DNA of 64,000 nt from Sphingobacteriales bacterium (GTDB taxonomy: Bacteria > Bacteroidota > Bacteroidia > Chitinophagales > JADIYW01), in assembly GCA_016699615.1 (NCBI GenBank), contig CP064984.1:620001-684000 (forward strand), read 5' to 3'. This document shows positions 53,631-63,741 of this stretch, one piece after another. The notes under the pieces were generated by a model. That model searched no databases. It had not been told where the DNA came from and worked only from the letters and a program-made list of their open reading frames with translations. Numbering within the stretch: the first letter of the stretch is position 1; every line of letters begins with the position of its first letter. The position numbers were made by a program, and so were the translations under genes.

Positions 53631-56600
53631 TATAAATTTTTTAATTCATCATCTAATAACTTGCTTAATTCATCTAATTCACTATCTACAATTATTTCTT
53701 CTTCTGCAATTATTTGTTGCTGCTTATTATCTTCTGATGATTTTTGATTTTCAATTTCTATTGTTTGTGTATTGTTATCTATTGGCTGATTGTTTTTAAT
53801 CTCCAATTTATCTAATAAAAATTTGGTGTATATTTTTATTGTAGGATATGTCCAAAATGATGTAACAGAAAGTTTAGTTTCAAATACTTTTTCTAATTGA
53901 TTTTTTAATTGTATAGACATCAGTGAATCTATACCTAATGATTTGAATGTAGATTGTGTTTGAATATTATCTGTAGTAATTTTTGTTACTTTTGATATTG
54001 TTTCTTTGAGTTTGTTTTCAATGCTATTCTCAATTATTCCTGCATCTTGTAAAGTAGACAAAGTATCTACAAATGATAATGCTGTTTCTTTTTGAACTTC
54101 ATTTTCTTGTGTATCTAATAAATCAAAGTATGGATTATCTTTTGCAGAAGCATAATTGTTTTTCCATTTTGCGACATCAAATTTAAAAACACCTATATTG
54201 GAATAGTCTGTGGTTATTGATTTTTTGAAATAATCTAATGATTGTAATGAACTCATTGGTTCTATTCCTTCGTTCTTTAATCTTTCTGCTCTATTTTTTT
54301 GTGATGCTGCCAAACCTACATCATCTATCGTACTCCATTGAATACTTATAGCTGGTAAGTTTTTTAATTTTCTATCATGTGCTAATGCATCTAAAAATGC
54401 ATTGGCTGCAACATATGCACCTTGCCCTGGTGATGAAAAGAGTACAGCAGAAGAACTAAATAAAACAAAATAATCTAAATCAATTTTTTTAGTAAGTTGG
54501 TGTAAATGTAATGCTCCTAATATTTTTGGTGTTACTACATTATAATATTTTTCTCTAGAAATATTAATAATTGCTGCATCATCCAACAAACCAGCTAGAT
54601 GAAAAACACCTTTTAATGGAAAATCTATATGTATATTTTGAATGATATTTTTTAGCTCAGCTTCGTTGGCTACATCTGCTTGTTCTACTTGTAATGTTGC
54701 GTTGTATGTATTTCTCCATTCGTCTAATTGCTTTGCAACATCATTTTTTGGTAAATTTCTTCCTATTAATATTAAATGCTTTGCACCAAGTTCTAACAAC
54801 ATTTTTGTGTATGTTAGTCCTAATCCACCAAATGCTCCAGTGAGTAAATAACTAGCTTTATCATTAACTAAAAATTGAGCTGTATCATTAATTTGTAAAT
54901 TTTGTTTATGTTCAAAATTAATAATAATTTTACCTATATGTTTTGATGTATTTAATTTTCTAAAAGCTTCTTTAGTATCACATACATCAAATACTGTAGA
55001 TGGCAATGGTTGCAATTGGTTGTCTTCTAATAGTACGCTTATGTCTTGCAATAATTCTCCTAATATTTCTGGTTTTTCAAATAGCATTTTTTCTGCATCA
55101 ACCATAAAATAACTTAGTGACTTTTTGAAAACTTCTAATCCAATTTTAGAATTTTCAAATATATCTTTTTTTCCAATTTCTATAAATCTGCCAAAAGATG
55201 TGAGTAGCTCTAAACTTTTATACATTGCTGCTCCTGTTAGTGAATTGAGCACAACATCTACACCATAATTATTTGTATCTTCTAGTATTTCTTCATAGAA
55301 ATCTGTACTTCTTGAATTGTATACATTATCTACGCCAATACTTAATAGATAATCTCGTTTATCATCGCTGCCTGCTGTTGCAAAGATTTCACATTCGTAC
55401 AGTTTACAAATTTGTATTGCTGCCAAACCAACACCACCTGTTGCTGCGTGAATTAATACTTTATCACCTTTTTTTATTCTAGCTAATTCTACTAAACTAT
55501 AATATACTGTAATAAAAACTGCTGGTATAGTTGCTAGTTCATCTACACTTAGATTATTTGGTGCTTTGCACAATGCATTACCATTTACAATTGTATGTGA
55601 TGCTAATGTATCATAAGCCATTCCATATACTCTATCATTCTCCTGAATATGATGTATATTTTTCCCAACCTTTTTTGCAATACCTACACATTCAATACCA
55701 AGTGTTCCAAAACCATCTACTTTTCCTGGACAAATGCCTAATACTGAAAGTAAGTTCATAAAATTTACACCTATACTTTCTATTTCTACTAATACTTCAT
55801 CTTCTAAAATATTAGGTAAATTAATTTTATTAAAAACAATATTATCAATAACACCAATGCTTGACATAGATGATTTGAATGGAATATTATTTGCTGAAAT
55901 TATTTGTGTGTTTTCGTTATCTATTTTTTCTACTTGATTTAATCTCGTTGCAAAGAATTGATTGTTACGAATTGCAATTTCATTTTCTTTTTGTTGTTGA
56001 GCTATGATATGAATAGCTGGAATAATATCTTCTGTATTTTGAATATCAATAACTGATGGTTTGAGTTCATTATTTTCATTCCACAATACTCTAACAAATG
56101 CTGGAATTTGATGGTGTAGTGGATTAATTACTTCATCTTTTTGAGTTGCAATTGCATGTTGTGTAATGCACCATAATCTTATATCAAGATTGAGTGTAGT
56201 AATTGTTTTTACTAAGTTTGCAATAGCAAGAATAGTTTGTTCTTGTGCAGCAATTATTTTACTTGTATCATTAATATTTTGCAATGCATCTACACAAAAT
56301 ATTATTTGTGTGTTTGAGTTAATGCCTATGCTTCTAAATGATTTGAGCATAGCTTGCTCTGAATAATCATTAATATCTAAATATCTAACATCAAAATCAT
56401 TATTATAAAATGCATTATAAAATAATTCTGCTATTGAATTGTTATGCACAACTAATACATCATTTCTTGACTCATTTTCTATTGGATTTATTTCTACTGC
56501 AATAAGTTCATGCCATACATCTTCTGTAAGTTCTTGCTCAATTGATAGATTTCTAAACTCAACATGTTGTGCAGAAATAACACATGTATCGTCTTCAAAA

Positions 56601-59600
56601 ACAAATAAATCTACAATACAATTATTGTCATTTATCGATTTTAATACTACTTGTGTTTTTAATTTATTTTTTGATATATCTTTATATAATGTATATTTTT
56701 CTATACTGTATGGAACAAATGTTTTATTATATTTTAAATATATTGGTGCTAATATTGTTTGTAAACATGCATCTAATAAACTTGGATGTGTAACATAATT
56801 TTCTAATTCTATTTGCAAATTAATATCAGCTTCAAAAATATTTTGGTTGTAATGAATTGATTGAATTCCTCTAAAATTATCACCATAATTTAGGTTAATT
56901 GATTGACACAACTCATAATGCATTTCATGTGATATTGAATTTGCATCAGATATTGTAATTAATTTTTTATTACTTACTGCATTTTCTTTTAATAATATTT
57001 CAGACCTACAATGTAGTACTTCCTCTTCGTGTTGTTCAGAAACAATGACACATTCGTATAAATTTCCAATATTTTCTTGAAGTATGATTTTTACTGGAAT
57101 ATTTTCTTCTTCTTTTAAAACTAAAGATTGATAAATAGTAATATTTTTAAATTCCGCAATTTTATCAGAAAATAATTCATTGCAAGTAGCTTGAATTAAC
57201 TCAATAAAACCTGATGCTGGAAACAATATTTCATCATTTACTTTGTGGTCAGCTAAATAATTAAAAGCATCTAAATTAAAATTACATTTCCATATATGCG
57301 TATTTACATTATTATTAAATATATATTCTTGCAAAAATAAATGTGCTGGCTTTCCTTTTACAATTCTATTTTTTTGTAATAGATTCGTTTCTGTATTTTT
57401 TATCCAATAATATTCTTTCTGCCAAGGATATTCTGGTAATAATATTTTTTCATAATTAATACCATAAAGATTTTTCCAATTAATAAGTATTCCATTGCAA
57501 TATGCTTGTGCAATATGTTTAGAAAAATTTCTTTCATCATCTGTATTTTTTTCTAAACTACTTAAATATTGTGCGTCCGAATTTTTGTGCTCAATATTTT
57601 CTTGTATAGCTTGCGACAAAATTGGGTTTGGACTTATCTCAATAAATGTATCAACGCCATCATTTATTATTTGTTCTATTGCAGAAGAAAACTGTACCGT
57701 ATTTCTAAGATTATCTACCCAATAGTTTGCATCTAATTTATAATTTTTTAATTGAGTTGGATTTACTGTAGATTGAAAAATAATTTCACTCTCTTTTGTG
57801 CTTACATTTTCAGTGGCTATTTTAAGCCTTTCTTTCAATGCATCCATGTGTTTACTATGTGATGCAACATCAACTTTTATCAGTCTACTAAAAATTTCTT
57901 GTTGTTCAAAATATTGAATAATTTGTTCTACTTCATCTTTATTGCCCGTAATTACAGTAGATTTTGGACTATTGACAACACCAATATTTACATTAATCAG
58001 TTGCAATTTGTCTAAAGTATCTTGTACTTCATCAGCAGAAAGTGCAATATAGCCCATTGCGCCTTTGCCACTTTGTTCTTTCATTAGTTTGCTTCTAGTA
58101 CAAATAATATTAGCTGCATCATTCAATGAAATTTTATCAGCAATATATGCCGCAACTTCGCCCATGCTATGTCCAATTACTGCATAAGGTTGCACACCAA
58201 GATGCATCCACAATTTTGCTAAGGCAATTTCTATAGCAACTAAAGCTGGCTGTATAATATCTATTTCTGTGATATCATTTTCATCAAAGAGTTTTTCAGT
58301 TAAGTTCCAATCAACAAATTTTAGAAATTCAATCTCACAATCATCAATATATTTTTTGAATATTGGTTGATGTTGGTACAATTCTTTTCCCATTTTTTGC
58401 CATTGAGAACCTTGTCCTGGAAAAACAAAAGCAATTTTTCTTTGTTGAATTTCTGCATATCCATCAAGAACAGCAATATCTTCTTTTCGTTCAGCAATAT
58501 TTTTTAAAGCATCAATTAATTCATTAAACTCAGAGAAAACAATTGCTTTTCTTTGTTTTAAATTTGACTTAAAAAAACATATATTTTTTAATATATTATC
58601 ATAATTATAAGTATCTAATTTTTTTATATATTTTTTAGCATAGCTAATTAATGCTTCTTGATGATTGGCAGAAAATGGAAATATTTTTGTTTTAGGTTGT
58701 GTAATATCTACTTCTTGATTTTTATTACTATCAAAAGATTGTACTATAATATGTGCATTGGTGCCTGTGATTCCAAATGCATTGATGCCTGCGATTAGTG
58801 TATTATCTTCATTCGCATTCCAAGTTATTGCTTCCGTAGGAATTTTCACACCTATATTTTCCCAAGCAATATCAGTATTTGGCTCATAAAAATGTAAATT
58901 TGGTGGAATTGTTTTATGCTTCATTGCCATCAATGTTTTAAACAATCCAGCAAATCCAGCTACAGATTCTGTGTGTCCAATATTTGTTTTTATTGAGCCG
59001 ACAAAAATATTATTATCTATTGTTCTATTGTTTTTAGATAACGCATTCCAAATCGCATTTATTTCTGATGGATCACCTGCTTTAGTTCCCGTTCCATGTG
59101 CTTCTATGTATTGTACCTTATTTGTATCTATATTGGCTTTTTTGTAAGCCTCTTCAATCATTATTTGTTGTGTAATACTACTTGGTGCCAACATATATTT
59201 ATCAGATGCACCATCGTTGTTGCACACACTTGCTGGCAATACAGCATAGATTTGGTTATTGTCTTTTATTGCATCACTCAATCTTTTTAGAATAACCACA
59301 GCTGCACCTTCTGAACGTACGTAACCATCTGGATTGTTTGAACCGAAGTGGCATGCACCATACTCTGATAATAATCCAGAGCGAGAATAACCGACTGAAA
59401 TGAAACTATCGATAATTGTATTTGCTGCACCAGCAAATGCCACATTACATTCTTTTGATTTTAAGCTTTGCATAGCCAAATGCATAGCTACTAATGATGA
59501 TGAACATGCTGTATCAACAGTAATTGATGGTCCTTGTAAGTTATAGAAAAAAGATAATCTTCCAGACAATGGGTATCTTTTAGAACCAGTTGTGGAATAT

Positions 59601-60046
59601 ACATCAACATCATGTGGCGTTTGTGCTAGTTTATGTTCAAAATCATTGAGCCAACATCCTATAAATACGCCAGTTTTTGAACCATATAATTTCTCTAATG
59701 GTATTCCTGCATCTTCAACAGCATTGAACGAAGTTTCTAACAATAATCTTTGTTGTGGATCTAATTTTTCTGCCTCTTTGGCTGAAATTTGGAAGAAATT
59801 AGCATCAAAATATTCAATATCATTTAGGAATCCACCTTTCTTAGTTACAATTTTTCCTTTCGTTCTTTTATTGTTTACTAATGCATCGATATTATTAATT
59901 CTATTTTCTGGAAATGAGGTAAGTGCATCTTTTTTGTTGATTACGACATTCCATAAATCTTCTAAATTACTGATATCGCCTGGTAATTTGCATGCTACAC
60001 CAATAATAGCAATAGGCTCATCGTATGTGTGCTGATTGACATTCAT
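53630..60046 (-). CDS. PKS1, fully reducing type I PKS (KS-AT-DH-psiKR-ER-KR-ACP)
   Basis: 2138 residues, a complete reducing module. KS about 10-435 (Cys181 in DTACSSSL, His317 in EAHGTGT, His358 in KTNIGHTE). AT about 538-830 (VFPGQGSQWQ, Ser627 in GHSMGE, specificity region VDVASHS). DH about 900-1170 with His934 in DHKVNDEILFP and the Asp in HPSLLDACLQ. A structural psiKR region about 1195-1400. ER about 1405-1715 with NADPH motif HAATGGVGLAAIQ. KR about 1725-1900 with LLTGAFGGLG, FSSSAV and YVAAN. ACP about 1995-2065 with GIDSLMSIQL. The end LDELSKLLDDELKNL is a docking-like helix for PKS2. KS has an active cysteine, so there is no decarboxylating loading KS, and no loading domain is seen. 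It follows the Wzz-like gene by 30 bp. Confidence 0.95.
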   Translation of the reverse strand: MNVNQHTYDEPIAIIGVACKLPGDISNLEDLWNVVINKKDALTSFPENRINNIDALVNNKRTKGKIVTKKGGFLNDIEYFDANFFQISAKEAEKLDPQQRLLLETSFNAVEDAGIPLEKLYGSKTGVFIGCWLNDFEHKLAQTPHDVDVYSTTGSKRYPLSGRLSFFYNLQGPSITVDTACSSSLVAMHLAMQSLKSKECNVAFAGAANTIIDSFISVGYSRSGLLSEYGACHFGSNNPDGYVRSEGAAVVILKRLSDAIKDNNQIYAVLPASVCNNDGASDKYMLAPSSITQQIMIEEAYKKANIDTNKVQYIEAHGTGTKAGDPSEINAIWNALSKNNRTIDNNIFVGSIKTNIGHTESVAGFAGLFKTLMAMKHKTIPPNLHFYEPNTDIAWENIGVKIPTEAITWNANEDNTLIAGINAFGITGTNAHIIVQSFDSNKNQEVDITQPKTKIFPFSANHQEALISYAKKYIKKLDTYNYDNILKNICFFKSNLKQRKAIVFSEFNELIDALKNIAERKEDIAVLDGYAEIQQRKIAFVFPGQGSQWQKMGKELYQHQPIFKKYIDDCEIEFLKFVDWNLTEKLFDENDITEIDIIQPALVAIEIALAKLWMHLGVQPYAVIGHSMGEVAAYIADKISLNDAANIICTRSKLMKEQSGKGAMGYIALSADEVQDTLDKLQLINVNIGVVNSPKSTVITGNKDEVEQIIQYFEQQEIFSRLIKVDVASHSKHMDALKERLKIATENVSTKESEIIFQSTVNPTQLKNYKLDANYWVDNLRNTVQFSSAIEQIINDGVDTFIEISPNPILSQAIQENIEHKNSDAQYLSSLEKNTDDERNFSKHIAQAYCNGILINWKNLYGINYEKILLPEYPWQKEYYWIKNTETNLLQKNRIVKGKPAHLFLQEYIFNNNVNTHIWKCNFNLDAFNYLADHKVNDEILFPASGFIELIQATCNELFSDKIAEFKNITIYQSLVLKEEENIPVKIILQENIGNLYECVIVSEQHEEEVLHCRSEILLKENAVSNKKLITISDANSISHEMHYELCQSINLNYGDNFRGIQSIHYNQNIFEADINLQIELENYVTHPSLLDACLQTILAPIYLKYNKTFVPYSIEKYTLYKDISKNKLKTQVVLKSINDNNCIVDLFVFEDDTCVISAQHVEFRNLSIEQELTEDVWHELIAVEINPIENESRNDVLVVHNNSIAELFYNAFYNNDFDVRYLDINDYSEQAMLKSFRSIGINSNTQIIFCVDALQNINDTSKIIAAQEQTILAIANLVKTITTLNLDIRLWCITQHAIATQKDEVINPLHHQIPAFVRVLWNENNELKPSVIDIQNTEDIIPAIHIIAQQQKENEIAIRNNQFFATRLNQVEKIDNENTQIISANNIPFKSSMSSIGVIDNIVFNKINLPNILEDEVLVEIESIGVNFMNLLSVLGICPGKVDGFGTLGIECVGIAKKVGKNIHHIQENDRVYGMAYDTLASHTIVNGNALCKAPNNLSVDELATIPAVFITVYYSLVELARIKKGDKVLIHAATGGVGLAAIQICKLYECEIFATAGSDDKRDYLLSIGVDNVYNSRSTDFYEEILEDTNNYGVDVVLNSLTGAAMYKSLELLTSFGRFIEIGKKDIFENSKIGLEVFKKSLSYFMVDAEKMLFEKPEILGELLQDISVLLEDNQLQPLPSTVFDVCDTKEAFRKLNTSKHIGKIIINFEHKQNLQINDTAQFLVNDKASYLLTGAFGGLGLTYTKMLLELGAKHLILIGRNLPKNDVAKQLDEWRNTYNATLQVEQADVANEAELKNIIQNIHIDFPLKGVFHLAGLLDDAAIINISREKYYNVVTPKILGALHLHQLTKKIDLDYFVLFSSSAVLFSSPGQGAYVAANAFLDALAHDRKLKNLPAISIQWSTIDDVGLAASQKNRAERLKNEGIEPMSSLQSLDYFKKSITTDYSNIGVFKFDVAKWKNNYASAKDNPYFDLLDTQENEVQKETALSFVDTLSTLQDAGIIENSIENKLKETISKVTKITTDNIQTQSTFKSLGIDSLMSIQLKNQLEKVFETKLSVTSFWTYPTIKIYTKFLLDKLEIKNNQPIDNNTQTIEIENQKSSEDNKQQQIIAEEEIIVDSELDELSKLLDDELKNL

Positions 60047-60076
60047 CAGAAATAAAATTAAGAAAAAAAATATGAA

Positions 60077-61174
60077 TTAAGAAACAGTACTAGTATTTGC
60101 TTTAGCTTTTTCCTTTAGCTCATTTTCTAATTTACCATCTTTAATTGCTTTTCTAATTAATAATGGAATTACAACTAAAACAATTCCTATTGCAAATCCA
60201 ATTAATCCAAAGAACAATGTACTTTTATATTTTGGATATGTAGCAAATCTTGGATTATCGACAACACGTACTGGACTGGCTTGCGGTTTAGAACTTGATT
60301 TTGCTGCCTCTTTGGTATTCAATGCTTCATTGTAAGCTATTTTTAATATTTGTAAATCAGACCTATATTCATCTTGGTCATATACTCCTTGACGTTTAAT
60401 ATTAAAAATATTTTGATCTTGCATTTGTGCCAGTTTTTTTTCTCTAAAATCTATCTCACCTTTTAGAGAATCTAATTTTTTGTCTATTGTTTTATATGAA
60501 ATCTGAGCACTCTCAATCTGCTGTTCTTGATAATAATCAGTTACACCTTCTATAATATGAATTCCTAAATTTCTAGACAATTCATAGTTTGGTGTTGTAA
60601 TTTCTGAAAAAATAAGACCTGATGTTACTTCGTATTCTGCCTCTAATAATTCTTCTGCAAATAATGTGTACATCGTTCTAGCGATACTATCTTCATCGTT
60701 TGAAAAGTCATCTATATTTTCAGCTGTAAATCCAAAGTTTTCTTTTCCTTTAATTTGTTTAAATCCAGCATCAAGATTATAGACTCTCATAAACTGATTT
60801 CCAAGTTTATCTACTTTTCCATCTACTTCTACATCTTTTAATAAAGCGTTGTAAAAAATTAATCTTGATTGGTATAAACCTGCTAATAAATCTACTTGAG
60901 TACCACTGGCACCCATACCTAATGACGATGCTAATGATATTAGACCTGACGCCGCAATTCCTTTTGGATCGACTGTATTAAATGAAGTAAATGCGACATA
61001 CTCAGGTGGTGCTTTTTTAGCATACAAATATAATAAGTATGTCATTCCACCTACACCAATAATTACGATATAGAATTTTTTTAATAAATATTTTAGATAT
61101 CCACCAATTGAATCTGCAATATCTACTAGCCTAACGTCTTCTTCTTCAAATAATTCTTTATTGGAAGTTGCCAT
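60077..61174 (-). CDS. Wzz-like polysaccharide chain-length/co-polymerase protein
   Basis: A 365-residue inner-membrane protein with two helices (about 33-52 and 318-342) and a large periplasmic part that includes a coiled-coil region (about 215-290, YKTIDKKLDSLKGEIDFREK). This is the layout of Wzz/PCP proteins that set glycan chain length. There is no C-terminal tyrosine-kinase domain, so it is not a full Wzc. It lies 7 bp after the SLBB export gene and 30 bp before PKS1, so all three are probably in one transcript. Role in the specific glycan is unknown. Confidence 0.82.
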   Translation of the reverse strand: MATSNKELFEEEDVRLVDIADSIGGYLKYLLKKFYIVIIGVGGMTYLLYLYAKKAPPEYVAFTSFNTVDPKGIAASGLISLASSLGMGASGTQVDLLAGLYQSRLIFYNALLKDVEVDGKVDKLGNQFMRVYNLDAGFKQIKGKENFGFTAENIDDFSNDEDSIARTMYTLFAEELLEAEYEVTSGLIFSEITTPNYELSRNLGIHIIEGVTDYYQEQQIESAQISYKTIDKKLDSLKGEIDFREKKLAQMQDQNIFNIKRQGVYDQDEYRSDLQILKIAYNEALNTKEAAKSSSKPQASPVRVVDNPRFATYPKYKSTLFFGLIGFAIGIVLVVIPLLIRKAIKDGKLENELKEKAKANTSTVS

Positions 61175-61181
61175 ATTTATA

Positions 61182-63647
61182 TTATTTTAAAAATATAATT
61201 AATAATGCTGTAGATAATGCTGATGTAACACCTGCAATTAAACTTGGTAATAAGATATTGAGACTTACTGGCTCACGTGGAACTGATGGTGCTTTTGGTT
61301 TTTGCTTTTTCATTTCTACATTTACAATAGCACCTTCTACATCAATAGTTGGATAATTTTTAATACCCATAAAACTTTTAGTATACTCTACCTTTCCGTT
61401 TGGATAGAGCACCATTGTATTTTTCTTTTTTGCACTTTTTTCGAAACCACCTGCATAATTTTTCACATACCATCTCGCACTTTTCCCTGCAACAAACTTT
61501 CCGCTTATAGTTTGTGCACTATCTAAATGTGGATATCTAATTGCGCCATTTATTCTTATTAATTGATTTACAGTTGGAATCTCTATTAAATCGCCATCTT
61601 TTAAAATTAGATTTGACCTAGAATTTGGATCCTTGAAAGCATCTTTAAGTTCAAATACAGTTTTGTTCTGAGCAAAATCAGGTCGGATTAATTTTGCACT
61701 TTGTATGTGTGCATATGGTGTTAGTCCGCCAGCACGCTGAATGACATCTAATACTTTTTCAAATTTATCTAAGATTGTATAACTTCCCGGGAAAACAACT
61801 TCTCCGCTTAATGTTATTTTCATTTGTTCTGCAAAGCCAGGTGTTTTTCTTACATCTACTAAATCCATTGGCGATAACCTGAATGCTTTTGATACTTCAT
61901 CTATTTCTAAATTAGATCCTATGGATATAGTTTTTACAACTATTCTTTTAGGTAAATACTTTTTCCCTAATGAGTCTTGATTTACATCAATTACTCTTGA
62001 AATTTCTATTTTGGAATTTGCTGCTTCTGTTTTTAAACCACCTGCATAAAACAATAAGTCATTTAATGTTAAGTTTTGAGAATATTCTAATACTGCAGGT
62101 TTTAGAACAGCACCTTGTATAGATACCATAAATTTTTCGGCAAAATTAGATTGTGAAAATATCTCAATTTTATCATCTTTCTGTAATAGGAAATTATCAG
62201 CAGAATTTGGATCTAATAAGATATTAGATAGTGAAAATTTAGTAATTACTTCTGATTGGTCTGGCATTTTTCTCTTTAGATATGCTCTATCAATATATGC
62301 ATCTAATCTGATGCCACCAGCCATAATTATTACATCAGAAATTCTATAATTTTCTTTCAATTGATATCTACCAGGAAATCTTACTGAACCTGAGATATTT
62401 ACGCCATTCTCTACTCCATTAGGAATAAATGATATATCAACAATATCGCCATCATTAAGTTTAAAATTTTCATTATTAAACATTAACTTTTCATAGTCAA
62501 TATTAATAATTTCAGTTTTGTCTTTTACATATCTAGTTATTTGTATAGTTCTAATAAATGCATCTGGTTTTAATCCACCTGCAAATACAATTAATTCATT
62601 TAAACCTTCGTTTGATTTAAGCTCATAGATAGATGGTCTTCTAACAGCACCTTGAACTTTTACTAATTTTTCTGCTACTGGAACATAAACAAAATCTCCA
62701 CTTTGTAGGTAGAAATTATCTTGAGGCATTGGATTGAATAAAAACTGATGTAAGTCGAATGTCTTTACCAATTTACCTTCTCTTTTTACCTGAATATTTC
62801 TTACTGTACCTATTCTAGTAACTCCATCAGCTGCATTTACTGCATTGAAAACAGAATTTATTGCTGGAATTTTGTAAGTTCCTGGAGTAATAACCTCTCC
62901 TACTAGATTTATATCTATTGACCTAGAGTAATTTAAGCTAATTTCATATTTTGTATTAGCTGGATTAATGAATGTATTTAATCTTTTGCCTATTACTGCT
63001 TTCGCAGCAACAAAAGTAATTCCTTTTAAATATAGGCGACCAAATTCTTTCTCTTGAATATATCCATCATCTCCAATCTTAAATTTGTTATTGTAATCTG
63101 CATATCCCCAAACAGAAATTAATAATTCATCTCCGACGCCAAGCACATATGAATCTGGTGCTTTGGTATCTGTAGATTTTAGAAATAATTGTAAGTTATC
63201 TGTCGAAAAAAATCTATGTCCAAATATTTCGTTTGATATATCTATATCTTTTAATTTTACTCTTTCGTTTCGCATGCTATCTAATGTTAAGAACATGGAG
63301 TCTTGTTTAACTCTCATTTCTAACATTAATGCAGCATAATCTGGATCTAGAATACTAGATATTATTTCTCCAGCAAGACCTGAACCTGAAGGTTGCTCTT
63401 CTGCTTTTCCACCTGTGAGTAATTTAATGATATTTGGATCTACACCTAGCATCTTTGCTTGTTGTAATGCAGCTGCTTGTGAAGCACCAGATGTACCTAC
63501 TTTTGTTGTAGATGCTGTTCTTGCTGCATTCATTACAGAATTATATCCTGTGCTTCCGAGATTTAATAATTGACCTAACCCAACTTGCGTGTATGCTAAA
63601 AAGCTAAAATTTAGAAGAAATATACTAAAAAGGACTCTTAATTTCAT
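61182..63647 (-). CDS. Wza-like SLBB-domain polysaccharide export protein
   Basis: An 821-residue outer-membrane/periplasmic export protein. Signal peptide (ends LAYTQ, about residue 21), a segment of about 130 residues, a polysaccharide-export domain (about 165-250; YVLGVGDELLISVWGY), then about six SLBB beta-grasp repeats (recognised by the recurring VxGxVxxPGxY pattern: GEVITPGTYKIP, GAVRRPSIYEL, GSVRFPGRYQL, GAVLKPAVLEY, GEVVFPGSYTI, GAIRYPHLDSA). A C-terminal hydrophobic helix closes it (about 797-819). It is about twice the size of E. coli Wza because of the extra SLBB repeats, common in Bacteroidota. First gene of the polysaccharide/PKS block. Confidence 0.9.
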   Translation of the reverse strand: MKLRVLFSIFLLNFSFLAYTQVGLGQLLNLGSTGYNSVMNAARTASTTKVGTSGASQAAALQQAKMLGVDPNIIKLLTGGKAEEQPSGSGLAGEIISSILDPDYAALMLEMRVKQDSMFLTLDSMRNERVKLKDIDISNEIFGHRFFSTDNLQLFLKSTDTKAPDSYVLGVGDELLISVWGYADYNNKFKIGDDGYIQEKEFGRLYLKGITFVAAKAVIGKRLNTFINPANTKYEISLNYSRSIDINLVGEVITPGTYKIPAINSVFNAVNAADGVTRIGTVRNIQVKREGKLVKTFDLHQFLFNPMPQDNFYLQSGDFVYVPVAEKLVKVQGAVRRPSIYELKSNEGLNELIVFAGGLKPDAFIRTIQITRYVKDKTEIINIDYEKLMFNNENFKLNDGDIVDISFIPNGVENGVNISGSVRFPGRYQLKENYRISDVIIMAGGIRLDAYIDRAYLKRKMPDQSEVITKFSLSNILLDPNSADNFLLQKDDKIEIFSQSNFAEKFMVSIQGAVLKPAVLEYSQNLTLNDLLFYAGGLKTEAANSKIEISRVIDVNQDSLGKKYLPKRIVVKTISIGSNLEIDEVSKAFRLSPMDLVDVRKTPGFAEQMKITLSGEVVFPGSYTILDKFEKVLDVIQRAGGLTPYAHIQSAKLIRPDFAQNKTVFELKDAFKDPNSRSNLILKDGDLIEIPTVNQLIRINGAIRYPHLDSAQTISGKFVAGKSARWYVKNYAGGFEKSAKKKNTMVLYPNGKVEYTKSFMGIKNYPTIDVEGAIVNVEMKKQKPKAPSVPREPVSLNILLPSLIAGVTSALSTALLIIFLK

Positions 63648-63678
63648 TATATTATATTGATAGACTTAATTTATTTAA

Positions 63679-63686
63679 CAAAGATA
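63679..63686 (-). promoter_or_regulatory. candidate -7 element of the Wza/Wzz/PKS block
   Basis: TATCTTTG on the minus strand, matching TAnnTTTG, 31 bp before the ATG of the Wza-like gene and directly after the terminator of the OmpA gene. A -33 TTG is not visible because that position falls in the terminator. Confidence 0.45.
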
Positions 63687-63693
63687 CATAAAA

Positions 63694-63716
63694 AAGGCTA
63701 CACGTTGTATAGCCTT
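63694..63716 (-). terminator. rho-independent terminator after the OmpA-family gene
   Basis: On the minus strand: stem AAGGCTA / TAGCCTT with a short loop that can pair further (ACA/TGT), followed by T residues; 25 bp after the stop at 63742. It separates the OmpA gene from the wza block. Confidence 0.78.
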
Positions 63717-63741
63717 AATTTTTTATGATATTTTTATAAAT

